Assembly: GCA_016214985.1 (NCBI GenBank) | Contig: JACRMM010000004.1 | Span: 62,001 to 126,000 of the forward strand | DNA: 64,000 nt | Source of the DNA: Deltaproteobacteria bacterium | Lineage (GTDB): Bacteria > Desulfobacterota > Deferrisomatia > Deferrisomatales > JACRMM01 | Reading direction: 5' to 3' | In this document: piece by piece, positions 1 through 7,582 of the stretch | Layout: each line of letters begins with the position of its first letter | How positions within the stretch are numbered: the stretch's first letter is position 1 | Made by a program: the position numbers and the translations under genes | The notes under the pieces: generated by a model | Databases searched by the model: none | What the model saw: the letters and a program-made list of their open reading frames with translations, nothing else | What the model was told of the DNA's origin: nothing

Positions 1-2
1 AC

Positions 3-338
3 CTCGGGCTGGTGGCGCACAACGCCAGCCGCGTCGTCGTGATGTATGCGGGGCTCGCCGTGGAGGAGGCCGCGACACGGACGCTCTTCGCCGACCCGCT
101 TCACCCCTACACGCGCGGGCTCCTGGGCTCGCTGCCCGGGGCGCGGGGGCACCGGCGCGGGCAGCGTCTTCTGGCGATCCCCGGTGCGGTCCCGCACCCG
201 GCGCGGGTACCCGCGGGGTGCCCCTTCCGCGACCGATGTACCCTCGCGGTCGCCGCCTGCGGCGACTGCGTCCCGAACCTCGACGAGAAGGCACCGGGGC
301 ACCGCGTCCGCTGTTGGAGGGTGGTGTGTTCGACCTGA
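3..338 (+). CDS. Di/oligopeptide ABC transporter ATP-binding protein, DppD type (5' truncated by window)
   Basis: Only the C-terminal part is present; the reading frame is open from base 3 and ends at the TGA at 336-338. The visible part starts just after the H-loop region (LGLVAHNASRVVVMYAG, matching the usual LGVVA..ADRVAVMYAG). It then runs into the oligopeptide-transporter C-terminal extension, with LHPYTRGLL and a cysteine motif (GCPFRDRC...C) typical of DppD/OppD subunits. The family hydrolyses ATP on the cytoplasmic face to drive peptide or nickel import. The next gene is a DppF-type ATPase that overlaps it by 13 bases, the usual DppD-DppF order. The permeases and binding protein would lie upstream, outside the window, so the substrate cannot be told. 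Confidence 0.85.
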   Translation, partial: LGLVAHNASRVVVMYAGLAVEEAATRTLFADPLHPYTRGLLGSLPGARGHRRGQRLLAIPGAVPHPARVPAGCPFRDRCTLAVAACGDCVPNLDEKAPGHRVRCWRVVCST

Positions 339-1279
339 CCGCCGTGGCGCGCCACTATCCGGTGGGCCGCGCCTGGCCCTCTGGCGGTGCGATCCTGCGC
401 GCCGTGGACGGCGTGGATCTCTCGGTGACCCCGGGCGAGACCCTCGCCCTGGTGGGCGAATCGGGCTGCGGAAAGAGCACCCTGGCCCGCCTGCTGCTTC
501 GCCTCGAGCGGCCGACCGCGGGGACGGTTCGCTTCCGGGGACGGGACCTGTGGGGACTCAGCCGCGCCGAGGTGCGAGGGTTCCGGCGCCAGGTGCAGCT
601 CGTGTTCCAGGATCCCTACGCGTCTCTCAACCCGCGGCTTCGGGTCGAGGAGATCGTCGGCGAGGCCCTCGACATCCACCGCCTCGCGGCTGGGCAGGCG
701 CGGCGCCAGCGGGTGCTGGACCTCCTGGGGCAGGTCGGGCTCCCTTCCGAGGCGTTGGACGGCTACCCGCACCAGTTCAGCGGGGGCCAGCGCCAACGGA
801 TCGGCATCGCGCGGGCACTCGCCGCAGAGCCTGCCCTCCTCGTCGCGGATGAGCCGGTCTCGGCCCTCGATGTTTCTGTCCAGGCGCAGATCCTCAACCT
901 GCTCCAAGATCTCCAGGCCGCCCGGGGGCTGACCTATGTCTTCATTAGCCACGACCTGCGGGTCGTCGAGCACGTGGCCGACCGGGTGGCGGTCATGTAC
1001 CTCGGCCGCATCGTCGAGTCGGCTCCGGTGGGGGACTTCTATCGGGAGCCGCTCCACCCGTACTCGCGCGCCCTCCTGGAGGCGGTTCCCGCGCCCGACC
1101 CGGAGCGGCCGAACGCCCTTCCGCCCCTCTCGGGGGATGTGCCGAGCCCCGTGGCGCCCCCGCCCGGCTGCCCCTTTCACCCTCGCTGCCCCAACGCCTT
1201 CGAGCCGTGTTCCCGGGAGGTGCCGATCCGAGCCCCCCAGGGGACGGGACGGCAGGTCTGCTGCCACCTCTGGCGATGA
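326..1279 (+). CDS. Di/oligopeptide ABC transporter ATP-binding protein, DppF type
   Basis: About 317 residues, a usual length for DppF/OppF. All ABC ATPase motifs are visible: Walker A GESGCGKST near residue 44, the Q-loop in VFQDPYASLNPR, signature FSGGQRQR, Walker B LLVADEP and H-loop FISHDL. They are followed by the C-terminal LHPYSRALLEA element and the cysteine motif GCPFHPRCPNAFEPC. I chose the GTG at 326 because GGAGG sits at 316-320, five bases ahead, and homology starts there (FDLTAVARHYPVG); the frame is open further upstream without similarity. It pairs with the truncated DppD-type ATPase as the second nucleotide-binding subunit of the importer. The exact substrate (peptides or a metal) is not shown by the sequence. 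Confidence 0.92.
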   Translation: MFDLTAVARHYPVGRAWPSGGAILRAVDGVDLSVTPGETLALVGESGCGKSTLARLLLRLERPTAGTVRFRGRDLWGLSRAEVRGFRRQVQLVFQDPYASLNPRLRVEEIVGEALDIHRLAAGQARRQRVLDLLGQVGLPSEALDGYPHQFSGGQRQRIGIARALAAEPALLVADEPVSALDVSVQAQILNLLQDLQAARGLTYVFISHDLRVVEHVADRVAVMYLGRIVESAPVGDFYREPLHPYSRALLEAVPAPDPERPNALPPLSGDVPSPVAPPPGCPFHPRCPNAFEPCSREVPIRAPQGTGRQVCCHLWR

Positions 1280-1340
1280 TCCCCGCGAGACCGAGAGCAC
1301 CGGGAGGTGCGGCCCAGGACGGGGGCGGCACCTGCGGCCG

Positions 1341-1952
1341 TCACAGGTGCTTCTCGATCGCCTCCAACACCTCGATCCGATCCACGAGGTCGCTCATGAA
1401 GTCCAGGCGGTCGGCGTCGAGCACGAGCACCGGCGACAGCGTGTAGCGGGTGAGCCAGCGATCATAGAGGCGGTTGAGATCCTTCAGGTAGCCGGCGTCG
1501 ATGGAGGTCTCGTACGCCCTGCCCCGCAGGCGGATGCGCTTCTTGATCGTCCGCAGGCCCGACCTGAGGTAGATGAGCAAGTCCGGCGGGTTGATGCTCT
1601 CGGCGATGGTCTCGTACAGCCGGCGGTAGGCCTCGTAGTCCCGGCCCCCCAGGAGCCCTCTGCGGTGGAGGTTCTCGGCGAAGACCTCCGCGTCCTCGTA
1701 AATGGTGCGGTCCTGGATGACCGTCTGGGGACACGCGTCCAGCTCCTGGTGGACGCGGAACTTGAGGGCGAGGAAGTATACTTGGGAGTGGAACGCCCAG
1801 CGTCCCATGTCCTCGTAAAAGTCTGCGAGGTAGGGGTTCTCTTCGTTGCGCTCGAAGAAGGGGCGGATCTGGGGATAACGCCGGCACAGGAACTGGACGA
1901 GGCTGGATTTCCCGCTGCCCATGTTGCCGGCGATCGCGATGTATTTGATCAT
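1341..1952 (-). CDS. Deoxynucleoside kinase (deoxyadenosine/deoxyguanosine kinase family)
   Basis: 203 residues on the minus strand, convergent with the transporter operon. A P-loop (GNMGSGKSS, residues 9-17) starts a thymidylate-kinase-like fold. The family's ERNEENPYL and QDRTIYED segments supply substrate-binding and catalytic residues (the DRS-like motif reads DRT here), and an arginine-rich lid (RIRLRGRAYE) follows. These enzymes phosphorylate deoxyadenosine or deoxyguanosine in the cytoplasm for dNTP salvage; which base is preferred cannot be read from the sequence. The start codon lies directly beside a TGACAGC-type intergenic repeat (1958-1989), so the ribosome-binding region is embedded in repeat sequence and no strong Shine-Dalgarno is visible. 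Confidence 0.88.
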   Translation of the reverse strand: MIKYIAIAGNMGSGKSSLVQFLCRRYPQIRPFFERNEENPYLADFYEDMGRWAFHSQVYFLALKFRVHQELDACPQTVIQDRTIYEDAEVFAENLHRRGLLGGRDYEAYRRLYETIAESINPPDLLIYLRSGLRTIKKRIRLRGRAYETSIDAGYLKDLNRLYDRWLTRYTLSPVLVLDADRLDFMSDLVDRIEVLEAIEKHL

Positions 1953-1957
1953 GGGAA

Positions 1958-2070
1958 GCGGTCAGCTTTCAGCGATCGGCGGTCAGCTTGAGGCAGGCAA
2001 AAGCCAATGGGACCGGGGATGCACAGGGGTCTTGGTCTTGTCCTAAGAATTTGGCTGATCGCTGACAGCT
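1958..2070. repeat. Pair of TGACAGC-type intergenic repeats
   Basis: Two degenerate copies of a GCTGAYCGCTGACAGC-like sequence lie at about 1958-1989 and 2052-2070, in the gap between the response regulator and the deoxynucleoside kinase (both minus strand). One copy abuts the kinase start codon and the other overlaps the stop codon of the regulator. Similar copies lie at 8951-8983 and 28677-28704. Confidence 0.6.
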
Positions 2071-2434
2071 ACTGCGGAATCCTCGCCTCGATCGCCGTCT
2101 TGATCTTCTTCTTGAGCTCTGTGAGGTCGGAGGACTTGACGACGTAATAATCGGCTGCAACGCTCTTGAGGTCCCCTTTGTACGATCCGTAGGCCGAGCA
2201 CAGGATCACGGGAAGATCGTAGAATTCCTTCCGGACCTCCTGAAGCACGTCGAGTCCGCTGACGTCGACCATCTTGATGTCCAGCACGACGGCGTCCGGC
2301 TGAAAGCTTCGCACGTGGTCGCGCAGGCCCTTCCCCGTTGCGAGGGTCAAGACCTCGTAGCCCTCGTCTTCGAGCTCGAGGGCGTAGAGGGTCCGGATGT
2401 GCTCCTCGTCGTCTACGATCAGTATGCGGGGCAC
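2069..2434 (-). CDS. Single-domain response regulator (CheY-like receiver)
   Basis: 121 residues consisting of one receiver domain and no output domain. The acidic pair is in LIVDDEEH (D8, D9), the phospho-acceptor is D52 in VLDIKM, and the conserved lysine is in YYVVKSSD. I chose the GTG at 2434-2432 because AAAGGAG lies just upstream and the receiver fold starts at once (PRILIVDD); a longer open frame upstream reads through the preceding gene's end. It is the third gene after rex and a glycosyltransferase, 25 bases downstream of the latter, and is probably co-transcribed. Its kinase is not adjacent. It would act by protein-protein contact. The stop codon lies inside an intergenic repeat. 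Confidence 0.9.
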   Translation of the reverse strand: MPRILIVDDEEHIRTLYALELEDEGYEVLTLATGKGLRDHVRSFQPDAVVLDIKMVDVSGLDVLQEVRKEFYDLPVILCSAYGSYKGDLKSVAADYYVVKSSDLTELKKKIKTAIEARIPQ

Positions 2435-2459
2435 GTCGGTCTCCTTTCTGCCGCCGGCC

Positions 2460-3677
2460 TCAGGCTCCCCACCGAGACAGGAGGTAGGGCTTCGCCTCCT
2501 CAAACGAGAGGCACTGCTCCTCCACGCACTCCTCGGCCTGGTGCATGGCCATGCCCTCGGTCGCCCGGACGTAAGTCAGGGTCTTCCCCTGGTAAAGAGG
2601 AGCCAGGGAGTCGAGGAGTTGATCTCGGGGGAGGATCCGGTCACGGTGCGCCACGGCCGCATCGAAGAGGCAGTGGGCCCAGAGCGCCGTGGGGAACTCG
2701 AAGTGCGAGAGGTCCATGTCCAGGACCTCCTGCACCTTCGCGTGCGTTGCCGGCGACAAGGTTTCCTTCCAGGCGTCCGCGTGTGCCTCGGCGCCGCGGC
2801 ATACGCCGGCGTAGAGGCCCTCGATGTCGACGTCGACCGACGGGGGCATCTCGGTCTCGCCGAGCCCGAACCCGAAGATGGCCGTAGGGCGGCTCCAGCG
2901 CACCTCGCGCCAGAACGGGGCGAAGGCCTCCGCGAGGTGGAACATGGTGCCCACCACCTGGCGGAACAGCGGGCCCGGCTCAGCGGAGGGTTCCCGAGGC
3001 TTGTGGATCTTGGGGCGGCCCAGAAACGCCTGGGTGATCGGCCGGCGGTGGTACATGGCCAAGGTCGACATCCAGATGCCGATCCCGGCGTGCGCCACGT
3101 CGTCGTCCCACGTTTCGTGGCCCAAATAGAACTGCGCGAGCTCGCCGGAGAACCCGAAGTCACCGACGATCGGTTGCCTCACCCGGCGGCCATAGAGACA
3201 CCGCGTGAGGGGATACGCAAAGTTGTTGGTGAGGTTTCCGTCGTACTTGTGGCGGAGGTACAAGGGGGCCACGAAGCCGAAGTCGTCGAAGAGGGGCTCG
3301 CCCAGGTGCCGGATCCACTTCGGAGTGATGCTCTTGAGGTCCGCCCCGACGACGACGGTAGCCGATGCGCCGAGCGTCCGCACCAGGCGCAGCAGGTGCT
3401 TGATGCTCGTTCCCTTTCCGGTGGCGCCCTCCAGGGTCGAGAGGTAGATGCGCGGCACGTTGCAGGGGGCCCCGAAGAAGGCTTCACGGGTGGCGTCGGT
3501 GCTCGCGTCGTCGCAGGCGACGATGACTGCCTTGCGGTCCTTGAAGTACTCCCGAAGGCCCAGCGAGGCCTGCTCGGTGGGAAAGGCGATCGTGTCCGCG
3601 TCGTCTCTCGAGGAGATCGCGACCACCATGTCGGCCGAGGTAAGATTGTCGGGGTTTTCCAGGACCCAATCGGGCAT
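2460..3677 (-). CDS. GT-A fold glycosyltransferase, GT2/GT81-like
   Basis: 405 residues, soluble, with no signal peptide or membrane segment. The N-terminus looks like a nucleotide-sugar binding GT-A fold (VVAISSRDDADTI, then VIVACDDASTD, then VVVGADLKSI). A middle segment (YPLTRCLYGRRVRQPIVGDF) resembles the glycerate-type glycosyltransferases that make mannosyl- or glucosyl-phosphoglycerate, but I cannot assign a substrate. It starts 8 bases after rex on the same strand and is followed by a receiver protein, so it is probably controlled by Rex together with that operon. A role in compatible-solute or polysaccharide synthesis is an inference from the fold only. Confidence 0.7.
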   Translation of the reverse strand: MPDWVLENPDNLTSADMVVAISSRDDADTIAFPTEQASLGLREYFKDRKAVIVACDDASTDATREAFFGAPCNVPRIYLSTLEGATGKGTSIKHLLRLVRTLGASATVVVGADLKSITPKWIRHLGEPLFDDFGFVAPLYLRHKYDGNLTNNFAYPLTRCLYGRRVRQPIVGDFGFSGELAQFYLGHETWDDDVAHAGIGIWMSTLAMYHRRPITQAFLGRPKIHKPREPSAEPGPLFRQVVGTMFHLAEAFAPFWREVRWSRPTAIFGFGLGETEMPPSVDVDIEGLYAGVCRGAEAHADAWKETLSPATHAKVQEVLDMDLSHFEFPTALWAHCLFDAAVAHRDRILPRDQLLDSLAPLYQGKTLTYVRATEGMAMHQAEECVEEQCLSFEEAKPYLLSRWGA

Positions 3678-3685
3678 GGCGGTGC

Positions 3686-4324
3686 CTACCGGACCTTGGC
3701 GTACAGGTGATAGACGAGGTTGTCGAACTCGGTCGTCAGGTCGACCTTCTTGACCTTCACGTCGTCGGAGACCTGGATCTGCACGGGCGCGAAGTTGAGG
3801 ATGCCTCGAATGCCGGCGGCCACGACCTTGTCGGCCGCCCCCTGGGCCGCTTCCGCGGGCGTGGTGATGATGGCGATCTCGATGTCGTTTTTTGCCGCGA
3901 CCTGTGCCAGGTCGGACAGAGGATACACGGGGATGCCGCTCGGCAGCGCTTCACCGACCTTGGAGGGGTCGACGTCGAAGGCCGCCACGAAGTTGTACCC
4001 GTGCTCCGAGAAGTTTCGGTAGCTCGCCAAGGCCCGGCCCAGATTCCCCACGCCGATCAGGGCGACGTTTCGCCGCTGATTGAGGCCCAGCACTTTGCGG
4101 ATGTCGAAGTGGAGCTCCTTGACGTAATAACCAACGCCTCGGATCCCGAACTCCCCGAAGTACGTCAGATCCTTTCGAATCTGCGCTGCGTTGACGCCGC
4201 AGATGTCTGCGAGCTCGGCGCTGGAAATGACCTCTACTCCCTTGCGCTCCAGGTCCTTGAGCACGCGCATGTAGATCGAGAGGCGCTTGATCGTCGCCTC
4301 GGGCACCTTGAGATGCTTGGACAT
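3686..4324 (-). CDS. rex: Redox-sensing transcriptional repressor Rex
   Basis: 212 residues, the usual length for Rex. An N-terminal winged helix (VPEATIKRLSIYMRVL, then AELADICGVNAAQIRKDLTYFG) is followed by a Rossmann fold with GVGNLGRAL and a C-terminal helix (TTEFDNLVYHLY) that swaps between subunits. Rex senses the NADH/NAD+ ratio and releases DNA when NADH is high. I chose the ATG at 4324 because AGGAGG lies eight bases upstream; an earlier in-frame ATG at 4414 would sit inside the promoter. It is the first gene of an operon with a glycosyltransferase and a receiver protein. A TTGACA/TATATA promoter and a TTGTG-type inverted repeat lie just upstream, which fits autoregulation. Confidence 0.96.
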   Translation of the reverse strand: MSKHLKVPEATIKRLSIYMRVLKDLERKGVEVISSAELADICGVNAAQIRKDLTYFGEFGIRGVGYYVKELHFDIRKVLGLNQRRNVALIGVGNLGRALASYRNFSEHGYNFVAAFDVDPSKVGEALPSGIPVYPLSDLAQVAAKNDIEIAIITTPAEAAQGAADKVVAAGIRGILNFAPVQIQVSDDVKVKKVDLTTEFDNLVYHLYAKVR

Positions 4325-4363
4325 CGGCCGGCCTCCTGGTGGGGGGGCGTGGTGAGATTGTGC

Positions 4364-4393
4364 TATATAGGCGCAAACAAACAGGGTTGTCAA
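4364..4393 (-). promoter_or_regulatory. Promoter of the rex operon with possible Rex operator
   Basis: On the minus strand a consensus TTGACA (4388-4393) is separated by 18 bases from TATATA (4364-4369), about 40 bases upstream of the rex start codon. The -10 box is flanked by ttgtgc (4358-4363) and gcgcaa (4371-4376), an imperfect inverted repeat that resembles half-sites of Rex operators (TTGTGA...TCACAA). The promoter match is read directly; the operator role is inferred from known rex autoregulation. Confidence 0.55.
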
Positions 4394-4511
4394 ATGATAA
4401 AGGAAAAGTCGCACAAGGCCCGACCGGGGCGGCTTCGTCGGCCGAACACGGCGGAAGAGGGACGAAGGGGAGCTCCGCGAGGCGCATCCCTCCGCGCATG
4501 CGAAACGGTCC

Positions 4512-4541
4512 TTGCGGCTCGGCGTTGTGGGGTGCTATCTT
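4512..4541 (+). promoter_or_regulatory. Candidate sigma70 promoter for the rpmE-thyX-prfA run
   Basis: TTGCGG (4512-4517) and TATCTT (4536-4541) are separated by 18 bases, and the rpmE start codon follows about 65 bases downstream. The match is moderate. It is the best pair I see in the divergent region between rex and rpmE. Confidence 0.4.
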
Positions 4542-4605
4542 CTCCAGTTCGCAGAGTACCCCGCGCGCCCGCTGCGGCGTCCGGGGGTTCTAGAGGAGAG
4601 AGGCG

Positions 4606-4815
4606 ATGAAGGAAGGAATCCACCCGAAGTACGAGAAGGCGACCGTCAGCTGCACCTGCGGCAACGTCTTTGAGACGCGGTCGACCAAGCGCGAGATCAA
4701 GACGGAGATCTGCTCTCAGTGTCACCCCCTGTACACGGGCAAGGAGAAGATGCTCGATACGGCGGGGCGGGTCGAGCGCTTCCTGCGCAAGTACGGCCAG
4801 CAGTTCGAGAAGTAA
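4606..4815 (+). CDS. rpmE: 50S ribosomal protein L31
   Basis: 69 residues with the bacterial L31 pattern: [20 protein letters not shown] at the start, then [14 protein letters not shown]. The cysteines (CTC and CSQC) mark the zinc-binding C+ form of L31, which usually acts as a zinc store and can be replaced by a C- paralogue when zinc is scarce. A purine-rich GAGGAGAGAGG lies just ahead of the ATG. It is the first gene of a plus-strand run with thyX, prfA and prmC. The divergent gene is rex. Confidence 0.97.
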   Translation: MKEGIHPKYEKATVSCTCGNVFETRSTKREIKTEICSQCHPLYTGKEKMLDTAGRVERFLRKYGQQFEK

Positions 4816-4821
4816 TCCCCC

Positions 4822-5532
4822 GTGTCGGGGCCGTCGGTCCAGCTCCTGGCCCACACGGCCGAGCCGGAGCGCACCGTCGCGCTGGCAGCTCGCCTGTGCT
4901 ACTCGGCACGTGGGGTCGCCGATCTCGCAGCGGGCCTGTCCGAGGCGGAGGTCGAGAGCCTGCTCGAGAAGCTTCTCGCCATGGGGCACCTCTCGGCGCT
5001 CGAGCATGCCCAGTTCACCCTCGGGGTCGAGGGGATCAGCCGGGCCTGTTCCCACCAACTGGTGCGCCACCGCGTCGCCTCCTACTCGCAGCAGAGCCAG
5101 CGGTACGTCGCCCTCCGGCGCGTGCAGGCCGTGGTGCCGCCATCGATCGAGGATCGGCCCGAGCTCGCGGCCGCCTTCCGCCGTGCCCTCGAGCAGGCGT
5201 GGGCGCTCTACGGGCGACTCGTCGATGAGGGAGTGCCGGCGGAGGACGCCCGGTACCTGCTGCCCAACGCCTGCGAGACCAAGCTCGTCGTCTCCATGAA
5301 CGCCCGTGAGCTTCGCCACTTCTTTTCGCTTCGCCTCTGCCGCAGGGCACAGTGGGAGGTCCGCGCGCTGGCTCGGGCGATGCTCGGCGCCGTCGAGGCG
5401 GTCGCGCCCCGGCTCTTTCGAGGCGCCGGCCCTGGCTGCCTTGCGGGAAGCTGCCCTGAGGGCGCGTACTCCTGCGGGCAGGCCGCGGAGGTACGGCGGG
5501 AGCTGGCTGAGGGCGTCCGCCGTGACCCGTGA
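4822..5532 (+). CDS. thyX: Flavin-dependent thymidylate synthase
   Basis: 236 residues. The ThyX signature RHRxxSxxxxSxR is present as RHRVASYSQQSQR (residues 82-94), and the C-terminal half carries the conserved ARYLLPNACETKLVVSMNAREL segment in parts that match ThyX. The enzyme makes dTMP from dUMP with methylene-tetrahydrofolate, FAD and NADPH, independently of dihydrofolate reductase coupling. The GTG start lies 6 bases after the rpmE stop. A C-terminal extension with CLAGSCPEGAYSCG adds four cysteines; this is seen in some high-GC Desulfobacterota-type ThyX proteins, but I cannot say what it does. No thyA is visible in the window. Confidence 0.95.
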   Translation: MSGPSVQLLAHTAEPERTVALAARLCYSARGVADLAAGLSEAEVESLLEKLLAMGHLSALEHAQFTLGVEGISRACSHQLVRHRVASYSQQSQRYVALRRVQAVVPPSIEDRPELAAAFRRALEQAWALYGRLVDEGVPAEDARYLLPNACETKLVVSMNARELRHFFSLRLCRRAQWEVRALARAMLGAVEAVAPRLFRGAGPGCLAGSCPEGAYSCGQAAEVRRELAEGVRRDP

Positions 5533-5595
5533 GCTCCGATCGGCCGAATCGCCACCCCCCGCGGGTTCGATGAGCCGCAGGGCTCCGGAGACGGC

Positions 5596-6663
5596 GTGAA
5601 CCTGCTCCAGAAGCTCTCTGAGGTGGAGGATCGCTATGAGAAGCTCACTCGCGAGCTCTCCGACCCCTCGGCCTTCTCCGACATCGATCAATACACCCGC
5701 CTGACCCGCGAGCACGCCGAGCTGCAGGAAGTCGTCGAAGCGTATCGCGAGTATCGCGAGCTGGGCGACCGCGCCCAGCAGGCCCGGGCCCTGCTCGCCG
5801 ACGAGGAGCTCGGGGACCTCGCGCGCGAAGACCTGGTCGAGGCCGAGGCCCGACTCCCCGGGGCCGAGGCCCGGCTGCAGACCCTGCTCCTGCCCACGGA
5901 TCCCCTGGACGAGAAGAACGTCATCCTGGAGATTCGGGCCGGGACCGGGGGGGAGGAGGCGGCTCTCTTCGTCGCGATGCTCTTTCGGATGTACAGCCGG
6001 TACGCCGAGACGAAGGCGTGGAAGGTGGAGGTCTTGAGCTCCAACCCCACCGGCATCGGCGGGTTCAAGGAGGTCATCGCCTTGATCGAGGGCCGGAGGG
6101 TTTACAGTCGGCTTAAGTTCGAGAGCGGGGCGCACCGCGTGCAGCGGGTGCCGGTCACCGAGTCTGCCGGCCGCATCCACACGTCCGCCGTCACGGTCGC
6201 CGTATTGCCCGAGGCCGACGACGTGGATGTCGCCATCCGGTCCGAGGAGCTGAAGTTCGACGTCTTCCGAGCCAGCGGGGCGGGTGGTCAGCACGTCAAC
6301 AAGACCGAGTCGGCGGTGCGGATCACGCACCTTCCCACGGGCATCGTGGTGAGCTGCCAGGACGAGAAGTCCCAGCACAAGAATCGAGCTCGAGCGCTGA
6401 AGATCCTCCAGTCGCGCCTGTTCGACCAGGCCCAGGCGCAGGCGGCCAGCGAACGGAGCGAAGAGCGACGGTCGCAGGTCGGCACCGGGGACCGCAGCGA
6501 GCGGATCCGGACCTACAACTTCCCCCAGAGCCGTCTGACGGATCACCGGATCAATCTGACCCTGTATCGGCTCGAGGCCATCCTCGAGGGCGATCTCGAC
6601 CCGGTCGTCGACGCCCTGGCTGCCCATGCCCAGGCCGAGGCCCTGGGCAAGGGAGAGGCCTGA
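5596..6663 (+). CDS. prfA: Peptide chain release factor 1
   Basis: 355 residues, normal for RF1. The stop-codon recognition tripeptide is PVT (in RVPVTE, near residue 186), as in RF1 rather than the SPF of RF2. The catalytic GGQ is in [11 protein letters not shown] near residue 230. RF1 ends translation at UAA and UAG by triggering peptidyl-tRNA hydrolysis on the ribosome. The GTG start has GGAG six bases upstream. It is followed after 3 bases by prmC, the methylase that modifies the glutamine of GGQ, a classic pairing. Confidence 0.98.
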   Translation: MNLLQKLSEVEDRYEKLTRELSDPSAFSDIDQYTRLTREHAELQEVVEAYREYRELGDRAQQARALLADEELGDLAREDLVEAEARLPGAEARLQTLLLPTDPLDEKNVILEIRAGTGGEEAALFVAMLFRMYSRYAETKAWKVEVLSSNPTGIGGFKEVIALIEGRRVYSRLKFESGAHRVQRVPVTESAGRIHTSAVTVAVLPEADDVDVAIRSEELKFDVFRASGAGGQHVNKTESAVRITHLPTGIVVSCQDEKSQHKNRARALKILQSRLFDQAQAQAASERSEERRSQVGTGDRSERIRTYNFPQSRLTDHRINLTLYRLEAILEGDLDPVVDALAAHAQAEALGKGEA

Positions 6664-6666
6664 GAC

Positions 6667-7521
6667 GTGCCGGCGTCGACGCCGCTCGAGCTCGTCCGGA
6701 TCGCGGCCGGGTACCTCGCGGAGAAGGGGATCGAAGGCGCCCGGCTCGACGCCGAGATCCTCCTGGCGCACGCCCTCGACGTCCCTCGCATCCAGCTCTA
6801 CCTGCAGTTCGACAAGCCGCTGGAGACCCGGGAGGTGGACGCGTACCGGGAGCTCGTCCGGCGTCGCGCGCGGCGGGAGCCCGCGGCCTACGTCACGGGG
6901 TGCCGGGAGTTCTGGTCCCTGGCGCTCCGGGTCGATCCGCGCGTGCTCATCCCGCGGCCCGAGACGGAGCGGCTCGTGGAAGCGGCCCTGGAGCGCATGG
7001 AAGTGCCGTCCGGAAGGCTCGCGGATCTGGGGACCGGTTCCGGCGCCATTGCCCTGGCGCTCCTCTCGGAGCGGACCGGGTGGGAGGCCGTGGGCACGGA
7101 CGTGTCTGACGGTGCGCTCGCGGTGGCCGCGGAGAACGCGGGCCGCCTGGGTCTCCAGGACCGTTTCGAGGCTCGGCGGGGAGACCTCGTGGCTCCCCTG
7201 GGGGGAGAGTCGTTCGACCTCGTCGTGTCGAACCCGCCCTACATCCCCTCCGGGGACCTTGCGACGCTGGAGCCGGAGGTCTGCGGCTACGAACCCCGCG
7301 CGGCCCTGGACGGGGGCGTCGATGGGCTCGACGTCCTGCGGCGGGTCGCCGTGGACGCGCCGAGGGTGCTCCGACCCGGAGGCTGGCTCGTGGTCGAGTT
7401 CGGGGCGGGCCAAGGGGCCGCGGTGCGGGGTCTCCTCGAGGCGGGCGGGGCGTACGCCGACGTCCGCATTCTCAGCGATTACACCGGCCGGCCTCGGGTC
7501 GCGGCCGCCCGGAGGCACTGA
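6667..7521 (+). CDS. prmC: Release factor glutamine N5-methyltransferase
   Basis: 284 residues. An N-terminal helical domain ([18 protein letters not shown] pattern) precedes a class I methyltransferase core with the SAM loop [13 protein letters not shown] near residue 120 and the catalytic NPPY in VVSNPPYIP near residue 188. It methylates the GGQ glutamine of RF1 and RF2, speeding termination. It starts with GTG 3 bases after the prfA stop, so the two are translationally close. A long overlapping open frame on the same strand (from 6626) is not coding here. Confidence 0.97.
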   Translation: MPASTPLELVRIAAGYLAEKGIEGARLDAEILLAHALDVPRIQLYLQFDKPLETREVDAYRELVRRRARREPAAYVTGCREFWSLALRVDPRVLIPRPETERLVEAALERMEVPSGRLADLGTGSGAIALALLSERTGWEAVGTDVSDGALAVAAENAGRLGLQDRFEARRGDLVAPLGGESFDLVVSNPPYIPSGDLATLEPEVCGYEPRAALDGGVDGLDVLRRVAVDAPRVLRPGGWLVVEFGAGQGAAVRGLLEAGGAYADVRILSDYTGRPRVAAARRH

Positions 7522-7548
7522 ACCGTTTCCTGGCGCCGAGCCCCGCGC

Positions 7549-7572
7549 GGTGCCTGGAACCTGGAACCTGGG
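7549..7572 (+). repeat. Short GGAACCT tandem repeat ahead of murA
   Basis: About three degenerate copies of a 7-base unit (cctggaacctggaacctggg) end 10 bases before the murA start codon. It resembles, but is not identical to, the AACCAGG array ahead of hisA. Confidence 0.5.
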
Positions 7573-7582
7573 ACGAATCCAC

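Noticed and set aside
1280..1340. Terminator between the transporter operon and the kinase
   Set aside because: An AGGTGC/GCACCT pair is present, but the arms are short, the loop is long and no T-run follows.
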